From JANMDU01 sp031375105 (GTDB lineage Bacteria; Pseudomonadota; Gammaproteobacteria; Burkholderiales; Burkholderiaceae_C), in the NCBI GenBank assembly GCA_031375105.1, contig JANMHJ010000076.1:21720-85719 (forward strand): a stretch of 64,000 nt of DNA, read 5' to 3'. Shown here piece after piece: positions 18,609 through 27,226 of this stretch. The position numbers and the translations under genes are program-made. The notes beneath the pieces were generated by a model, which did no database searches, had not been told where the DNA came from, and saw nothing but the letters and a program-made list of their open reading frames with translations. Each line of letters starts with the position of its first letter. Position 1 is the first letter of the stretch.

Positions 18609-19673
18609 ATGCCCTCGTCCTTTCGCCCGCTCGTCCACGAACTACGCTTCACGCACCTGCCCTCAGGTGCGCGCATTGCATGGGCACGCAGCGGCCGCTC
18701 GGGGGCGCCGGTGCTGCTGCGCACCGCTCACTGGATGACGCACGTGGACTACGACCTGCGCTCACCGCTGTGGCAGCCATTCATCGAACGTCTAGGGCGG
18801 CAACTGGAAATGGTGCGCTACGACGAGCGTGGCTGTGGCCTGTCAACGGCTGACGATGTGCCCCTGAGCTTGGATACGGCGGTCGAAGAGATCGAGGTCG
18901 TGGCGGACGCTCATGGCGCCGAGCGCTTTGCACTGCTCGGCATCTCCGGTGGCGCAGCGGCGGCGGTGGCTTATGCGGCACGGCATCCCCAGCGGGTCTC
19001 TCACCTCGTTTTGCTGGCCGGTTACACCCATGGCTTGCTGCACCGTAACCCGTCTGCCCAAACCCTGGCCTTCCACGAGGCGCAGTTAAAACTCATCGAA
19101 CTGGGCTGGGGCCGCAACGACCCCGGTGTGCAGGCGATGTTCACCAGTCGTTTCATGCCGGATGGCGATGCCGAGCAGCTCACTTCGTTCAACGAACACC
19201 AGCGCCTGAGCTGTGACGGCCTGCGCGCCGCAGCCATCGTTCGCGCCAAGGCTGGGCAAGATGCGCGTGCGCTGGCCGCAAAAGTGCAGGCACCCACACT
19301 GGTGTTGCACAGCGAAGGCGATTTGGCCGTGCCGCTGGCCTTGGGGCATGAGTTGGCTGCCAGCATCCCCGGTGCCCGCTTTGTGCTGCTGCGTTCGCGA
19401 AACCACCTTCCGTTACCGCAAGAGCCCGCATTCGAGCACATGTGCCAGGTCATCACCGAGTTTGTGGCGCACAAGCCGCCGTCTGTGCAGTTAACCCCAC
19501 GCGAACGCGAACTGGCTAGCCTGGTCGGACAAGGTTTGGACAATCTGCAAATTGCCGCCCGGCTGGGGCTGGCCGACAAAACCGTGCGAAACATGTTGTC
19601 CGCCCTGTACGCAAAACTCGGCGTGGAAGGTCGCGCCATGGCGGTCGTCAAGGTGCAGGACATGGGCTTGTAA
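18609..19673 (+). CDS. Alpha/beta hydrolase fused to a LuxR-type DNA-binding domain
   Basis: I start at ATG 18609 rather than the TTG six bases upstream. Residues about 20-280 form an alpha/beta-hydrolase fold with nucleophile elbow 'GISGG', a late acid in 'HSEGDLAVP' and a histidine in 'RNHLPLP'. Residues about 290-354 are a LuxR/GerE helix-turn-helix ('LTPRERELASLVGQGLDNLQIAARLGLADKTVRN'-type). The single protein is likely a regulator that senses a small ester-like molecule through the hydrolase fold. A homologous single-domain hydrolase follows 116 bp downstream and may be its target or partner. Confidence 0.88.
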   Translation: MPSSFRPLVHELRFTHLPSGARIAWARSGRSGAPVLLRTAHWMTHVDYDLRSPLWQPFIERLGRQLEMVRYDERGCGLSTADDVPLSLDTAVEEIEVVADAHGAERFALLGISGGAAAAVAYAARHPQRVSHLVLLAGYTHGLLHRNPSAQTLAFHEAQLKLIELGWGRNDPGVQAMFTSRFMPDGDAEQLTSFNEHQRLSCDGLRAAAIVRAKAGQDARALAAKVQAPTLVLHSEGDLAVPLALGHELAASIPGARFVLLRSRNHLPLPQEPAFEHMCQVITEFVAHKPPSVQLTPRERELASLVGQGLDNLQIAARLGLADKTVRNMLSALYAKLGVEGRAMAVVKVQDMGL

Positions 19674-19789
19674 AGTCAGGGCCGAGCCGGGACTGACGGG
19701 ACTTGGTTGAGCCACCCGGGACGCTTGTCCTATGGCCTGCGGCTCGCGATGAAGGTGAAATGCTTGCACCTTCATAACGAAAGCCCGAC

Positions 19790-20605
19790 ATGTTTATTCA
19801 ACGCCCCAACGCCCAGCTGCACACCTTGAGTTTCGGCCAGGGCCCACTGACCCTGCTGGCCATAGGCGGCTGGGTAGCTGGTGGGGACGTTTGGCACGAA
19901 GCCTTTGGGCATTTACCGAATTGGCGTTGCGTGAGCCTTGACCACCGAGGAGCGGGCCATTCCACGCACAGCGGCCCCATCACGGTGAGCGACATGGCCG
20001 ATGACCTGCTGGCCGTGGCTGACGCGCTCAATGTGGGCTCTTGTGTGATCGCCTCGGAGTCTAGTGGCGCGTCTGCGGCCTTGCTAGCGATCCAACGCGC
20101 ACCGGATCGCTTTGTCGGTCAAGTGCTCGTGGGCGCATCGTGGGAGCGGGTGGAAGCGGGCGCGTACGACAACTTTTTTGCCAGTTTGCGCCGCGACTAC
20201 ACCGCCACTTTGCGCAGCTTTATCGACAACTGTCTGCCCGAGACTGACAGCGCTGAGCTAAGGCACTGGGGATTACAAACGATGACCCGATCTAGCGTTG
20301 ACGATGCGATTGATTTGATCAAATCCCGTGAGCAAATCACTTGTGCCGATGTATCGCCCTTGCACCATCTGCCAGCGCTGCTGATTCATGGCGACCAAGA
20401 CAGCATCGTGCCAGTGCAAAGTTCACGTCTGCTGGCCGCACGCCTGCCCAACGCCGAACTTCATGTGTTGCCAGGTCTAGGCCATGTTCCCATCATGACA
20501 GCGCCTAACGAGGTAGCAGCTCTGATCGCCAGCTTCGGCGACCAGATTCTTATTGAGCACATAAGCAAAGCCCCGATTTCTTCACCCACCACACCGACCC
20601 TCTAG
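19790..20605 (+). CDS. Alpha/beta hydrolase
   Basis: The 271-residue protein has the alpha/beta-hydrolase order: oxyanion-region 'GGWVAGGDVW', nucleophile elbow 'ASESSGAS' (the usual first glycine of GxSxG is replaced by serine), late acid 'HGDQDSIVP' and histidine 'GLGHVPIM'. It probably cleaves an ester, lactone or C-C bond in a small molecule. It follows the hydrolase-LuxR fusion in the same orientation, which could regulate it. No substrate can be named. Confidence 0.85.
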   Translation: MFIQRPNAQLHTLSFGQGPLTLLAIGGWVAGGDVWHEAFGHLPNWRCVSLDHRGAGHSTHSGPITVSDMADDLLAVADALNVGSCVIASESSGASAALLAIQRAPDRFVGQVLVGASWERVEAGAYDNFFASLRRDYTATLRSFIDNCLPETDSAELRHWGLQTMTRSSVDDAIDLIKSREQITCADVSPLHHLPALLIHGDQDSIVPVQSSRLLAARLPNAELHVLPGLGHVPIMTAPNEVAALIASFGDQILIEHISKAPISSPTTPTL

Positions 20606-20735
20606 GACGCCGCCCACCCAAGTCGCACAAGCGATGGAAAATTCATCAAAACCCTCCCGTGAAGGCTATGCAAAGCTTTTCATAGCTCGCTACTCCGCAT
20701 AGCTCTCAAGCCTGACTGCCCTTAGCATCGCAGCA

Positions 20736-21449
20736 GTGAATTCTCTCTCGCAAAGTTTCTCATCCGCCCTCTCGCTCATCGCCTCTGGCGATGCTGCGCT
20801 GTGGGCGATCATTGGGCGGTCGTTGGCTGTTAGCAGCACGGCGACCTTGTTGGGGTTTGTGATCGGCTGTGCGTTGGGTGCTTGGCTGGCGATTGCGCGG
20901 TTTGCTGGGCGGCAGGTAGTGTTGGCAGTGCTGAATTCTTTTCTGGCTTTACCTTCGGTGGTGGTGGGGCTGATTGTTTATTTGCTGCTCTCTCGAAGCG
21001 GGCCCTTGGGTTTTCTGGGCTGGCTATTCTCTTTCAAGGCGATGGTCTTGGCGCAGACGCTGCTGGTGATTCCAATTGTGGCGGCTTGGGTGCGGCAGAG
21101 CTTGGAAGATGCGGAACGCGGGCATGGCGAGCAGTTGCGCTCGATGGGCGCTCGCGGAGGGCTACGGGCGGCGCTGTTGTTGCTGGATGAACGCTTTGTG
21201 TTGCTCTCGATTGCCATCGCCGCTTTTGGCCGGGCGATTGCCGAGGTGGGCGCGGTGATGATTGTGGGCGGCAATATTGATGGCTTCACGCGGGTGATGA
21301 CGACTGCGATTGCGCTGGAGACGAGCAAAGGCGATTTGCCGCTGGCAGTTGGGCTGGGCATTGTGTTGATGGCTATCGTGCTCGGCCTGAACGCGGTGAT
21401 TGCCTTGCTCAAAAGTTGGCGCGAGCAGCGGGAGGTGATGGCCGCATGA
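20736..21449 (+). CDS. tupB: Tungstate ABC transporter permease TupB
   Basis: The 237-residue integral membrane protein has about five to six hydrophobic helices and the ABC-permease cytoplasmic loop 'EQLRSMGARGGLRAAL' (EAA-like). The start is GTG. It overlaps tupC by ATGA and belongs to a compact B-C-A transporter set. The partner binding protein identifies the family as tungstate-type. Tungstate or molybdate uptake fits the molybdenum hydroxylase genes nearby. Confidence 0.9.
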   Translation: MNSLSQSFSSALSLIASGDAALWAIIGRSLAVSSTATLLGFVIGCALGAWLAIARFAGRQVVLAVLNSFLALPSVVVGLIVYLLLSRSGPLGFLGWLFSFKAMVLAQTLLVIPIVAAWVRQSLEDAERGHGEQLRSMGARGGLRAALLLLDERFVLLSIAIAAFGRAIAEVGAVMIVGGNIDGFTRVMTTAIALETSKGDLPLAVGLGIVLMAIVLGLNAVIALLKSWREQREVMAA

Positions 21450-22165
21450 ATGCTTCGGCAAACGCGCCTGTGTTGCTCAGCTTAAAAGATGTGGCTTTGA
21501 GCTTTGGCCGGGTGCAGGCTTTACAGGGCATCAATTTTTCGGTGATGCAAGGCGAATGCGTGGCGCTGGTGGGCGCGAATGGCAGCGGCAAGAGCAGTCT
21601 GCTGCGGTTGATGCAAGGGCTACTTAATCCGACGCAGGGCAGCGTGTATCAAGCCGATTTGAAGCGCCAAGCCTTTGTGTTTCAAAAGCCTTGGATGCTG
21701 CGCGCGAGTGTGTTGACCAATGTGGCGCTGGCGGCTTGGTTGCGCGGCAAGCCTTGGGCGGCGGCCACGCAAGATGCCTCAGTGGCTTTGCAAAAAGTGG
21801 ATTTGGCGGATGTGGCCTCGCGAGGCGCACGCACGCTTTCGGGCGGGCAGCAGCAGCGCCTTGCGGTGGCGCGAGCCTGCGTGAGCGAGCCTTTGCTGAT
21901 GCTAATGGACGAGCCCACGGCCAGCCTTGCACCTACTTCCAAGCGAGAGATGGAGCAGCTCATGGCGCTTTTTAAAAGCCAAGGCATGACGCTGGTGTTT
22001 GCGAGCCACAACTTAGGCCAAGTCAAGCGCTTGGCGAGCCGCGTTATTGCGCTCGATCTTGGGCGCGTGGTGTTTGACGGTTCTACAAAAGATTTTTTTG
22101 AAACCCCGCAGCCAGAGCGCGCCTCGCGTACGGCTGCACAAATCCTCGATGGAGAGCATGAGTGA
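21446..22165 (+). CDS. tupC: Tungstate ABC transporter ATP-binding protein TupC
   Basis: The 239-residue ATPase has Walker A 'GANGSGKSS', signature 'LSGGQQQR', Walker B 'LLMLMDEP' and a switch histidine 'ASHN'. I start at the ATG overlapping the tupB stop; its own stop overlaps the GTG of tupA. The short length with no C-terminal TOBE regulatory domain fits Tup rather than ModC ATPases. Confidence 0.92.
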   Translation: MNASANAPVLLSLKDVALSFGRVQALQGINFSVMQGECVALVGANGSGKSSLLRLMQGLLNPTQGSVYQADLKRQAFVFQKPWMLRASVLTNVALAAWLRGKPWAAATQDASVALQKVDLADVASRGARTLSGGQQQRLAVARACVSEPLLMLMDEPTASLAPTSKREMEQLMALFKSQGMTLVFASHNLGQVKRLASRVIALDLGRVVFDGSTKDFFETPQPERASRTAAQILDGEHE

Positions 22166-23025
22166 AGACATCTTTTAAGTCAAATCGGCCTCTACCCGTT
22201 ATATATCGTGCGCAGAGTGCTATTAAATCAGGAGTGATTGCCTTTGGCGTTACGTTGATAGCAACAACAGCTTGGGCACAAAACATCACCATGGCTTCCA
22301 CCACATCGACAGAGCAATCGGGTCTGTTCAGCGTATTGCTGCCAGACTTCAAAAAAGCCACAGGCATCGACATCAAAGTTGTCGCCCTAGGCACAGGCCA
22401 AGCGCTGGACATGGCGCGGCGCGGTGATGCGGATGTGCTCTTCGTGCACGATAGAGCGGCAGAAGAAAAATTTGTGGCCGATGGATTTGGGGTGAAGCGT
22501 TTTCCTGTGATGTACAACGATTTTGTGTTGATTGGCCCGAAAGCAGACCCCGCCAAAATCGCGGGGCTCAATGTGGTGGGCGCTTTAAAAAATATTCGCG
22601 GCAGTAACGCCAGCTTCATCTCGCGTGGCGACACATCTGGCACCCATGCGGCGGAGCTGCGCTATTGGGCGGAAGCGGATCTTTTCAAACTGCCGAATCA
22701 AAAAGGCACGGGCTACCGCGAATGCGGCTGCGGTATGGGACAAGCCTTGAACATGGCTTCGGGCAGCAGCGCCTATGTGCTGTCGGATCGGGGCACGTGG
22801 CTGAACTTCAAAAACCGTGGGGATTTGGTCGTACTGGTACAGGGCGATCAGCGTTTGTTCAATCAATACGGTGTGATGGTGGTGCATCCCGCCAAACATC
22901 CGCATGTGAAGCAAGCGGATGCGCAACGCTTTGTGGATTGGGTGATTTCGCCGGCCGGGCAAGCCAGCGTCGCCAGCTACAAAATCGGTGGCGAGCAGCT
23001 CTTTTTCCCCAACGCGGTGAAATGA
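22162..23025 (+). CDS. tupA: Tungstate-binding periplasmic protein TupA
   Basis: The 287-residue protein starts at GTG, overlapping the tupC stop. The signal peptide ends near 'AWAQ'. Right after it comes the diagnostic TupA anion-binding segment 'TTSTEQSGL', and later 'SRGDTSGTH'. It captures tungstate (possibly molybdate) for TupBC. Oddly, tupA is last in the operon, and part of its n-region is encoded by the dispersed CGTTATA repeat, giving 'LPVIYRAQSAI', nearly the same peptide as in the TonB receptor signal sequence. Confidence 0.93.
   Translation: MKTSFKSNRPLPVIYRAQSAIKSGVIAFGVTLIATTAWAQNITMASTTSTEQSGLFSVLLPDFKKATGIDIKVVALGTGQALDMARRGDADVLFVHDRAAEEKFVADGFGVKRFPVMYNDFVLIGPKADPAKIAGLNVVGALKNIRGSNASFISRGDTSGTHAAELRYWAEADLFKLPNQKGTGYRECGCGMGQALNMASGSSAYVLSDRGTWLNFKNRGDLVVLVQGDQRLFNQYGVMVVHPAKHPHVKQADAQRFVDWVISPAGQASVASYKIGGEQLFFPNAVK
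22173..22232 (+). repeat. Dispersed CGTTATA element (copy 2), inside tupA signal peptide
   Basis: Plus-strand copy with the core 'CCCGTTATATATCGTGCGC' followed by 'AGAGTGCTATTAAAT'. It lies wholly inside the signal-peptide coding region and is read in the same frame as in the TonB receptor. Confidence 0.85.
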
Positions 23026-23080
23026 TTCTTAGCCTATATGCAGCGGCGCAGATGAAGTGCGCTGAAATGCCTGAGCTTTC

Positions 23081-24208
23081 TCAGTGCAGGCGTGTGGGGT
23101 CTCGCGGCGTGCGAGCGGCCAGTTTTCGGTACACCGTTGCGCGGCTGATCCCTAAGGCTTTCGCCGCTGCTGCCACGTTGCCGCGATGCTGAGCGACGGT
23201 GTCTTTGATCAGGGATGCTTCGATATCTTTGAGGGGCAGGGCGCTCGTGTTGTGCTGCGTAGGGGCATGAGACACACCGCAAAGCTGCACACGCAACCCT
23301 GACCACAGCGGTGCTTGCATCACTTGGCCGCGACGCAGCGTGTCAAACAGCAAACCCAGCGGTATTGCAAACACTTCACTAGCGCAGGCCTTGCCTGAGG
23401 CAGGCTGCTCAGGCCACAAGCCAAGCATTTGCCGCGCAGTGCGGTTCATGCCTGTGATCTGGCCGTCTTCGCCCAGCGCAAGCAAGCCATCGGCATCGCC
23501 GCCCAAGGCATGCCCAGGCCACTGCATGCGAAGCAAGGCGTGCGCATTCAAGGCTTGCACTAAGTTATTTTCAATTTGCTGCGCGCTGGCTGCCACCAAA
23601 TGCTTGAGCTCAGGCCGTTCCCTGGCCTCGATGCCTGTGAGATCGAGCATGCCCACGCAATCGCCTTGCGGGCCAAAGAGCGGCGCACCTGCGCAACTGT
23701 AGATGCTTGTGTCATGATGAAAATGCTCGCCACGGTGCAGCCAAATGGGCTGCTGCTCATGCAGCGCTGCGCTGATGGCTGAGGTGCCCACAGCTTGCTC
23801 AGAGAGATCCACGCCAATGCGCGTGATCAGCGTGGCGCGGCGATCATGCGCATCAATGGGGCCATCCGCATCAATCACTGTGCCTTGCGAATTGACCAAA
23901 ATCGCAAAATAGCCTGTGTGCACCATCGCCTGCGCCATGCTTGCGAGCGCAGGCTTGGCCGCCTGCACGAGCTGGCGATTGGCATCCAAAATTCTGCGCG
24001 TTTGTGGTTTGGTCACCACCTCAAATCCAAGCCGCTGTTCAAAGCGCTGACCGCGAGCAAGGCAGCGCTGCCAAGAGCGCGTGATCCAATCTTCCACACC
24101 CTGCGCACTATCGTTGCATCTTTGCTCCAGCACCTGCCGGCGCGCTTGTGCGATCACGGCCAAGCGCTGGGCGGGCGTGCTGGACAGGGCGGATGATGAC
24201 ATGCTCAT
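23081..24208 (-). CDS. GAF-PAS-Fis regulator lacking the AAA+ domain (AcoR-like)
   Basis: The 375-residue protein has an N-terminal AcoR-like part with a GAF domain at about 75-215 (including 'SCAGAPLFGPQGDCVGMLDLTG'), a PAS-like region at about 225-290 ('LLALGEDGQITGMNRTARQML') and a Fis-type helix-turn-helix at the end ('GNVAAAAKALGISRATVYRKL'). Classic AcoR/DhaR activators carry a sigma-54 AAA+ ATPase between these parts; here it is absent. It should therefore act without opening sigma-54 promoters itself. It is divergent from the coxS-L-M operon and is the obvious candidate regulator. CTAGG...CCTAG at about 24275-24290 between them is a possible operator. Confidence 0.85.
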   Translation of the reverse strand: MSMSSSALSSTPAQRLAVIAQARRQVLEQRCNDSAQGVEDWITRSWQRCLARGQRFEQRLGFEVVTKPQTRRILDANRQLVQAAKPALASMAQAMVHTGYFAILVNSQGTVIDADGPIDAHDRRATLITRIGVDLSEQAVGTSAISAALHEQQPIWLHRGEHFHHDTSIYSCAGAPLFGPQGDCVGMLDLTGIEARERPELKHLVAASAQQIENNLVQALNAHALLRMQWPGHALGGDADGLLALGEDGQITGMNRTARQMLGLWPEQPASGKACASEVFAIPLGLLFDTLRRGQVMQAPLWSGLRVQLCGVSHAPTQHNTSALPLKDIEASLIKDTVAQHRGNVAAAAKALGISRATVYRKLAARTPRDPTRLH

Positions 24209-24360
24209 GACAATTCGCAGCTTAGCGCGAAAGCCTGTATCAATTTGAGAATAAATACGGCTGAGATGGTAATCCTAGGGTTTCGCCTAGTGTGCGCAAT
24301 CTGGCTGCGCCAAAGAATGCAAGCTGAACTTTTGACCCCCACAACAGGAGACACACTGCC

Positions 24361-24828
24361 ATGCAAGTTCAGTTCAAAGTCAATGGAAAGGCCGCGTCGC
24401 TTGACGTTGCGCCCAATACCTTGCTCTCTACCGCGATACGCGAACACCTCAAACTCACCGGCACCCACATCGGCTGCGACACCGCGCAATGCGGCGCTTG
24501 CACCGTGATGGTCAATGGGCGCAGCATCAAATCTTGCAACACGCTGGCCGTGCAGCAGCAAGGCGCGGAGATCACCACGATTGAAGGTTTGGCCCAACCC
24601 GATGGCACGATGCACCCGATGCAAGCGGCTTTCAAAGATTGCCACGGTCTGCAATGCGGCTACTGCACGCCAGGCATGGTGATCAGCGCGGTGGATTTGT
24701 GCAGCCGCCATCCCAAGGCAAGCGAGCAGCAAATCCGCGAGCAGCTTGAAGGCAACTTGTGCCGCTGCACCGGTTATCAAAACATTGTCAAAGCGGTGCA
24801 GCAAGGTGCTGCCGCCATGGCAGCTTAA
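24361..24828 (+). CDS. coxS: Molybdenum hydroxylase [2Fe-2S] subunit (CoxS/XdhA-like)
   Basis: The 155-residue electron-transfer subunit has a plant-type ferredoxin domain with 'CDTAQCGACTV' and a C-terminal [2Fe-2S] domain with 'CGYCTPGM' and 'CRCTGY'. It moves electrons from the molybdopterin centre in the large subunit to FAD in the medium subunit. A good ribosome site (AGGAG) precedes the ATG. First gene of a S-L-M operon, 16 bp before coxL. Confidence 0.93.
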   Translation: MQVQFKVNGKAASLDVAPNTLLSTAIREHLKLTGTHIGCDTAQCGACTVMVNGRSIKSCNTLAVQQQGAEITTIEGLAQPDGTMHPMQAAFKDCHGLQCGYCTPGMVISAVDLCSRHPKASEQQIREQLEGNLCRCTGYQNIVKAVQQGAAAMAA

Positions 24829-24844
24829 GCTCAAGGAGAAACAC

Positions 24845-27214
24845 ATGGGCGCACCCGATTTTGCAAAACTTCCCCACATCGGCGAAGCTTTAAAACGCAA
24901 GGAAGACTACCGCTTCCTCGTTGGCGCAGGCCAATACACTGACGACATCAATCTTCCCAATCAAACCTATGCCGTCTTCGTGCGCTCGCCGCATGCGCAT
25001 GCGAAGATTTTGGGCATTGACCTGAAAGCAGCCGATGCCATGCCGGGCGTGGTGAAAATTTTCACTGGCAAACATGTAGAAGGCAAAATGGGCGGCCTGC
25101 CTTGCGGCTGGCTCATCAACAACCCCGACGGCACACCGATGAAAGAGCCGCCCCATCCGATTCTTGCGCAAGGCAAAGTGCGCTACGTGGGCGACCATGT
25201 GGCCATGGTGGTGGCTGAGACGTTGGAGCAGGCCAAAAATGCGGCTGAGGCCGTGCAGGTGGAGTATGAAGTGTTGCCCGCTGTGGTGAGCGTGACGCAA
25301 GCGGCCAAAGGCACAGCGCTGCATGAAGCTGCGCCAGACAACCAATGCTACAAATGGCAATTGGGTGACAAGGCGGCGGTCGATGCTGTGTTTGCCAAAG
25401 CTGCGCATGTGACCAAGCTGGATTTGACCAACAACCGCTTGATTCCCAATGCGATGGAGCCACGCGCGGCGATTGGCTCGTACAACCGCGCCAATGACGA
25501 TTACACGTTGTATGTGTCCAATCAAAATCCGCATGTAGAGCGCCTGCTGATGACGGCTTTTGTGCTCAGTTTGCCTGAGCACAAGGTGCGCGTCATTGCG
25601 CCAGATGTGGGCGGTGGTTTTGGCAGCAAAATTTATCTCTATGCCGAAGATGTGGCCCTGACTTGGGGCTCCAAGCAAATCAACCGCAACATCAAATGGA
25701 CTTGCGAGCGCTCCGAGTCTTTCCTGAGTGATGCGCATGGGCGTGATCATGTGAGCCACGCTGAAATGGCGATGGACAAAGATGGCAAATTCCTTGCCAT
25801 GCGTGTGCACAGCGATGTGAATCTGGGGGCGTATCTCTCCACTTTCTCCACCGCTGTGCCCACGATTTTGTATGCCACGCTGCTGGCCGGGCAATACACC
25901 ACGCCGCAGATTTTTGTGGAGGTGGATTCTTGGTTCACCAATACCGCGCCTGTCGACGCTTATCGCGGCGCGGGCCGGCCAGAGGCCACCTATCTGCTGG
26001 AGCGTTTGGTCACGCGCTGCGCTTGGGACATGGGTTTGACGCAAGATGAAATCCGCAAGCGCAATTTCATCACCACCTTCCCGTATCAAACGCCTGTGGC
26101 GCTGCAATACGATGTGGGCGACTATCACGCCTGCATGGACAAAGCCCAGGCGTTGGCCGATGTGGCCGGTTTTGATGCGCGCCGCAAAGCCAGCGAGGCC
26201 AAAGGCTTGAAGCGCGGCATCGGCTACAGCAGCTACATCGAAGCCTGCGGCATCGCGCCATCCAACATCGCTGGCGCTTTGGGCGCACGGGCTGGCTTGT
26301 TTGAATGCGGCGAAATCCGCGTGCATCCCACGGGCAGCGTGACGGTGTTCACTGGCTCTCACAGCCACGGTCAAGGCCATGAAACGACGTTTGCACAAGT
26401 GGTGGCAGCGCGATTGGGCATCAGCCCCGACATGGTGGACGTGGTGCATGGCGACACAGGCCGGGTCCCGTTTGGCATGGGCACGTACGGCTCGCGCTCG
26501 ATCAGCGTGGGCGGTGCAGCGATCATGAAGGCGCTGGACAAAATCGAAACCAAGGCCAAGAAAATCGCCGCGCATTTGATGGAAGCGTCTGACGCGGATA
26601 TCGAATTCTCCGGCGGTGAATTCAAAGTCAAAGGCACAGACAAGAAAGTCGCCTTCGGCCAAGTAGCGCTCACGGCCTATGTGCCGCACAACTATCCGCT
26701 GGACAAGCTGGAGCCCGGCCTGAACGAAACCGCGTTTTACGACCCCACCAATTTCACCTTCCCCGCAGGCACTTATATCTGCGAAGTGGAAATTGATCCG
26801 GCTACTGGCGTAACTCGCGTGGACAAATTCACGGCGGTGGACGACTTTGGCACCATCATCAACCCGATGATCGTGGAAGGCCAGGTACATGGTGGCTTGG
26901 TGCAGGGCATTGGCCAAGCGCTGATGGAAAACTGTGTGTATGACCCTGAATCTGGCCAGCTCCTCACCGGCAGCTTCATGGATTACGCCATGCCCCGCGC
27001 TGACGATTTCCCGCAATTCAAGCTCGATACCGTTTGCACGCCTTGCACTCACAACCCGCTGGGCACCAAGGGCTGCGGCGAAGCCGGCGCGATTGGCTCG
27101 CCGCCTGCGGTGATCAACGCCGTGCTCGATGCGCTGCGTCCACTCGGCGTGAAAGACTTTGACATGCCTGCCTCGCCCCACCGCGTGTGGGAAGCCATTC
27201 AAGCTGCGAAATAA
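24845..27214 (+). CDS. coxL: Molybdopterin-binding large subunit, form II CoxL-like
   Basis: I start at the ATG after 'AAGGAG' rather than an earlier in-frame codon inside coxS. The 789-residue protein has the xanthine-oxidase-family two-domain layout, with 'GGGFGSK' and the active-site loop 'AYRGAGRPEA'. True form I CO dehydrogenase carries AYXCSFR with the Cu-binding cysteine; this loop is the form II type, whose physiological substrate is uncertain. A conserved glutamate lies in 'KGCGEAG' near the end. The call is a molybdenum hydroxylase of unknown substrate rather than a proven CO oxidiser. Very high GC, like its neighbours. Confidence 0.9.
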   Translation: MGAPDFAKLPHIGEALKRKEDYRFLVGAGQYTDDINLPNQTYAVFVRSPHAHAKILGIDLKAADAMPGVVKIFTGKHVEGKMGGLPCGWLINNPDGTPMKEPPHPILAQGKVRYVGDHVAMVVAETLEQAKNAAEAVQVEYEVLPAVVSVTQAAKGTALHEAAPDNQCYKWQLGDKAAVDAVFAKAAHVTKLDLTNNRLIPNAMEPRAAIGSYNRANDDYTLYVSNQNPHVERLLMTAFVLSLPEHKVRVIAPDVGGGFGSKIYLYAEDVALTWGSKQINRNIKWTCERSESFLSDAHGRDHVSHAEMAMDKDGKFLAMRVHSDVNLGAYLSTFSTAVPTILYATLLAGQYTTPQIFVEVDSWFTNTAPVDAYRGAGRPEATYLLERLVTRCAWDMGLTQDEIRKRNFITTFPYQTPVALQYDVGDYHACMDKAQALADVAGFDARRKASEAKGLKRGIGYSSYIEACGIAPSNIAGALGARAGLFECGEIRVHPTGSVTVFTGSHSHGQGHETTFAQVVAARLGISPDMVDVVHGDTGRVPFGMGTYGSRSISVGGAAIMKALDKIETKAKKIAAHLMEASDADIEFSGGEFKVKGTDKKVAFGQVALTAYVPHNYPLDKLEPGLNETAFYDPTNFTFPAGTYICEVEIDPATGVTRVDKFTAVDDFGTIINPMIVEGQVHGGLVQGIGQALMENCVYDPESGQLLTGSFMDYAMPRADDFPQFKLDTVCTPCTHNPLGTKGCGEAGAIGSPPAVINAVLDALRPLGVKDFDMPASPHRVWEAIQAAK

Positions 27215-27226
27215 GGAGAACTGATC

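Noticed and set aside
18392..18853. Reading frame overlapping the GNAT and hydrolase-LuxR genes
   Set aside because: It overlaps two better-supported genes in another frame and has no family features.
20606..20735. Molybdenum/tungsten cofactor riboswitch upstream of tupB
   Set aside because: I could not find the conserved segments; the stretch shows only a weak trace of a dispersed repeat.
24290..24330. Sigma-54 promoter for coxS
   Set aside because: I looked for a GG-N10-GC pattern; spacing does not fit, and the neighbouring regulator lacks the AAA+ domain needed.
24890..27202. Long reading frame opposite coxL on the minus strand
   Set aside because: It is the antisense shadow of a high-GC gene. 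It has His/Arg-rich low-information sequence and no recognisable domain, while coxL has all family motifs.
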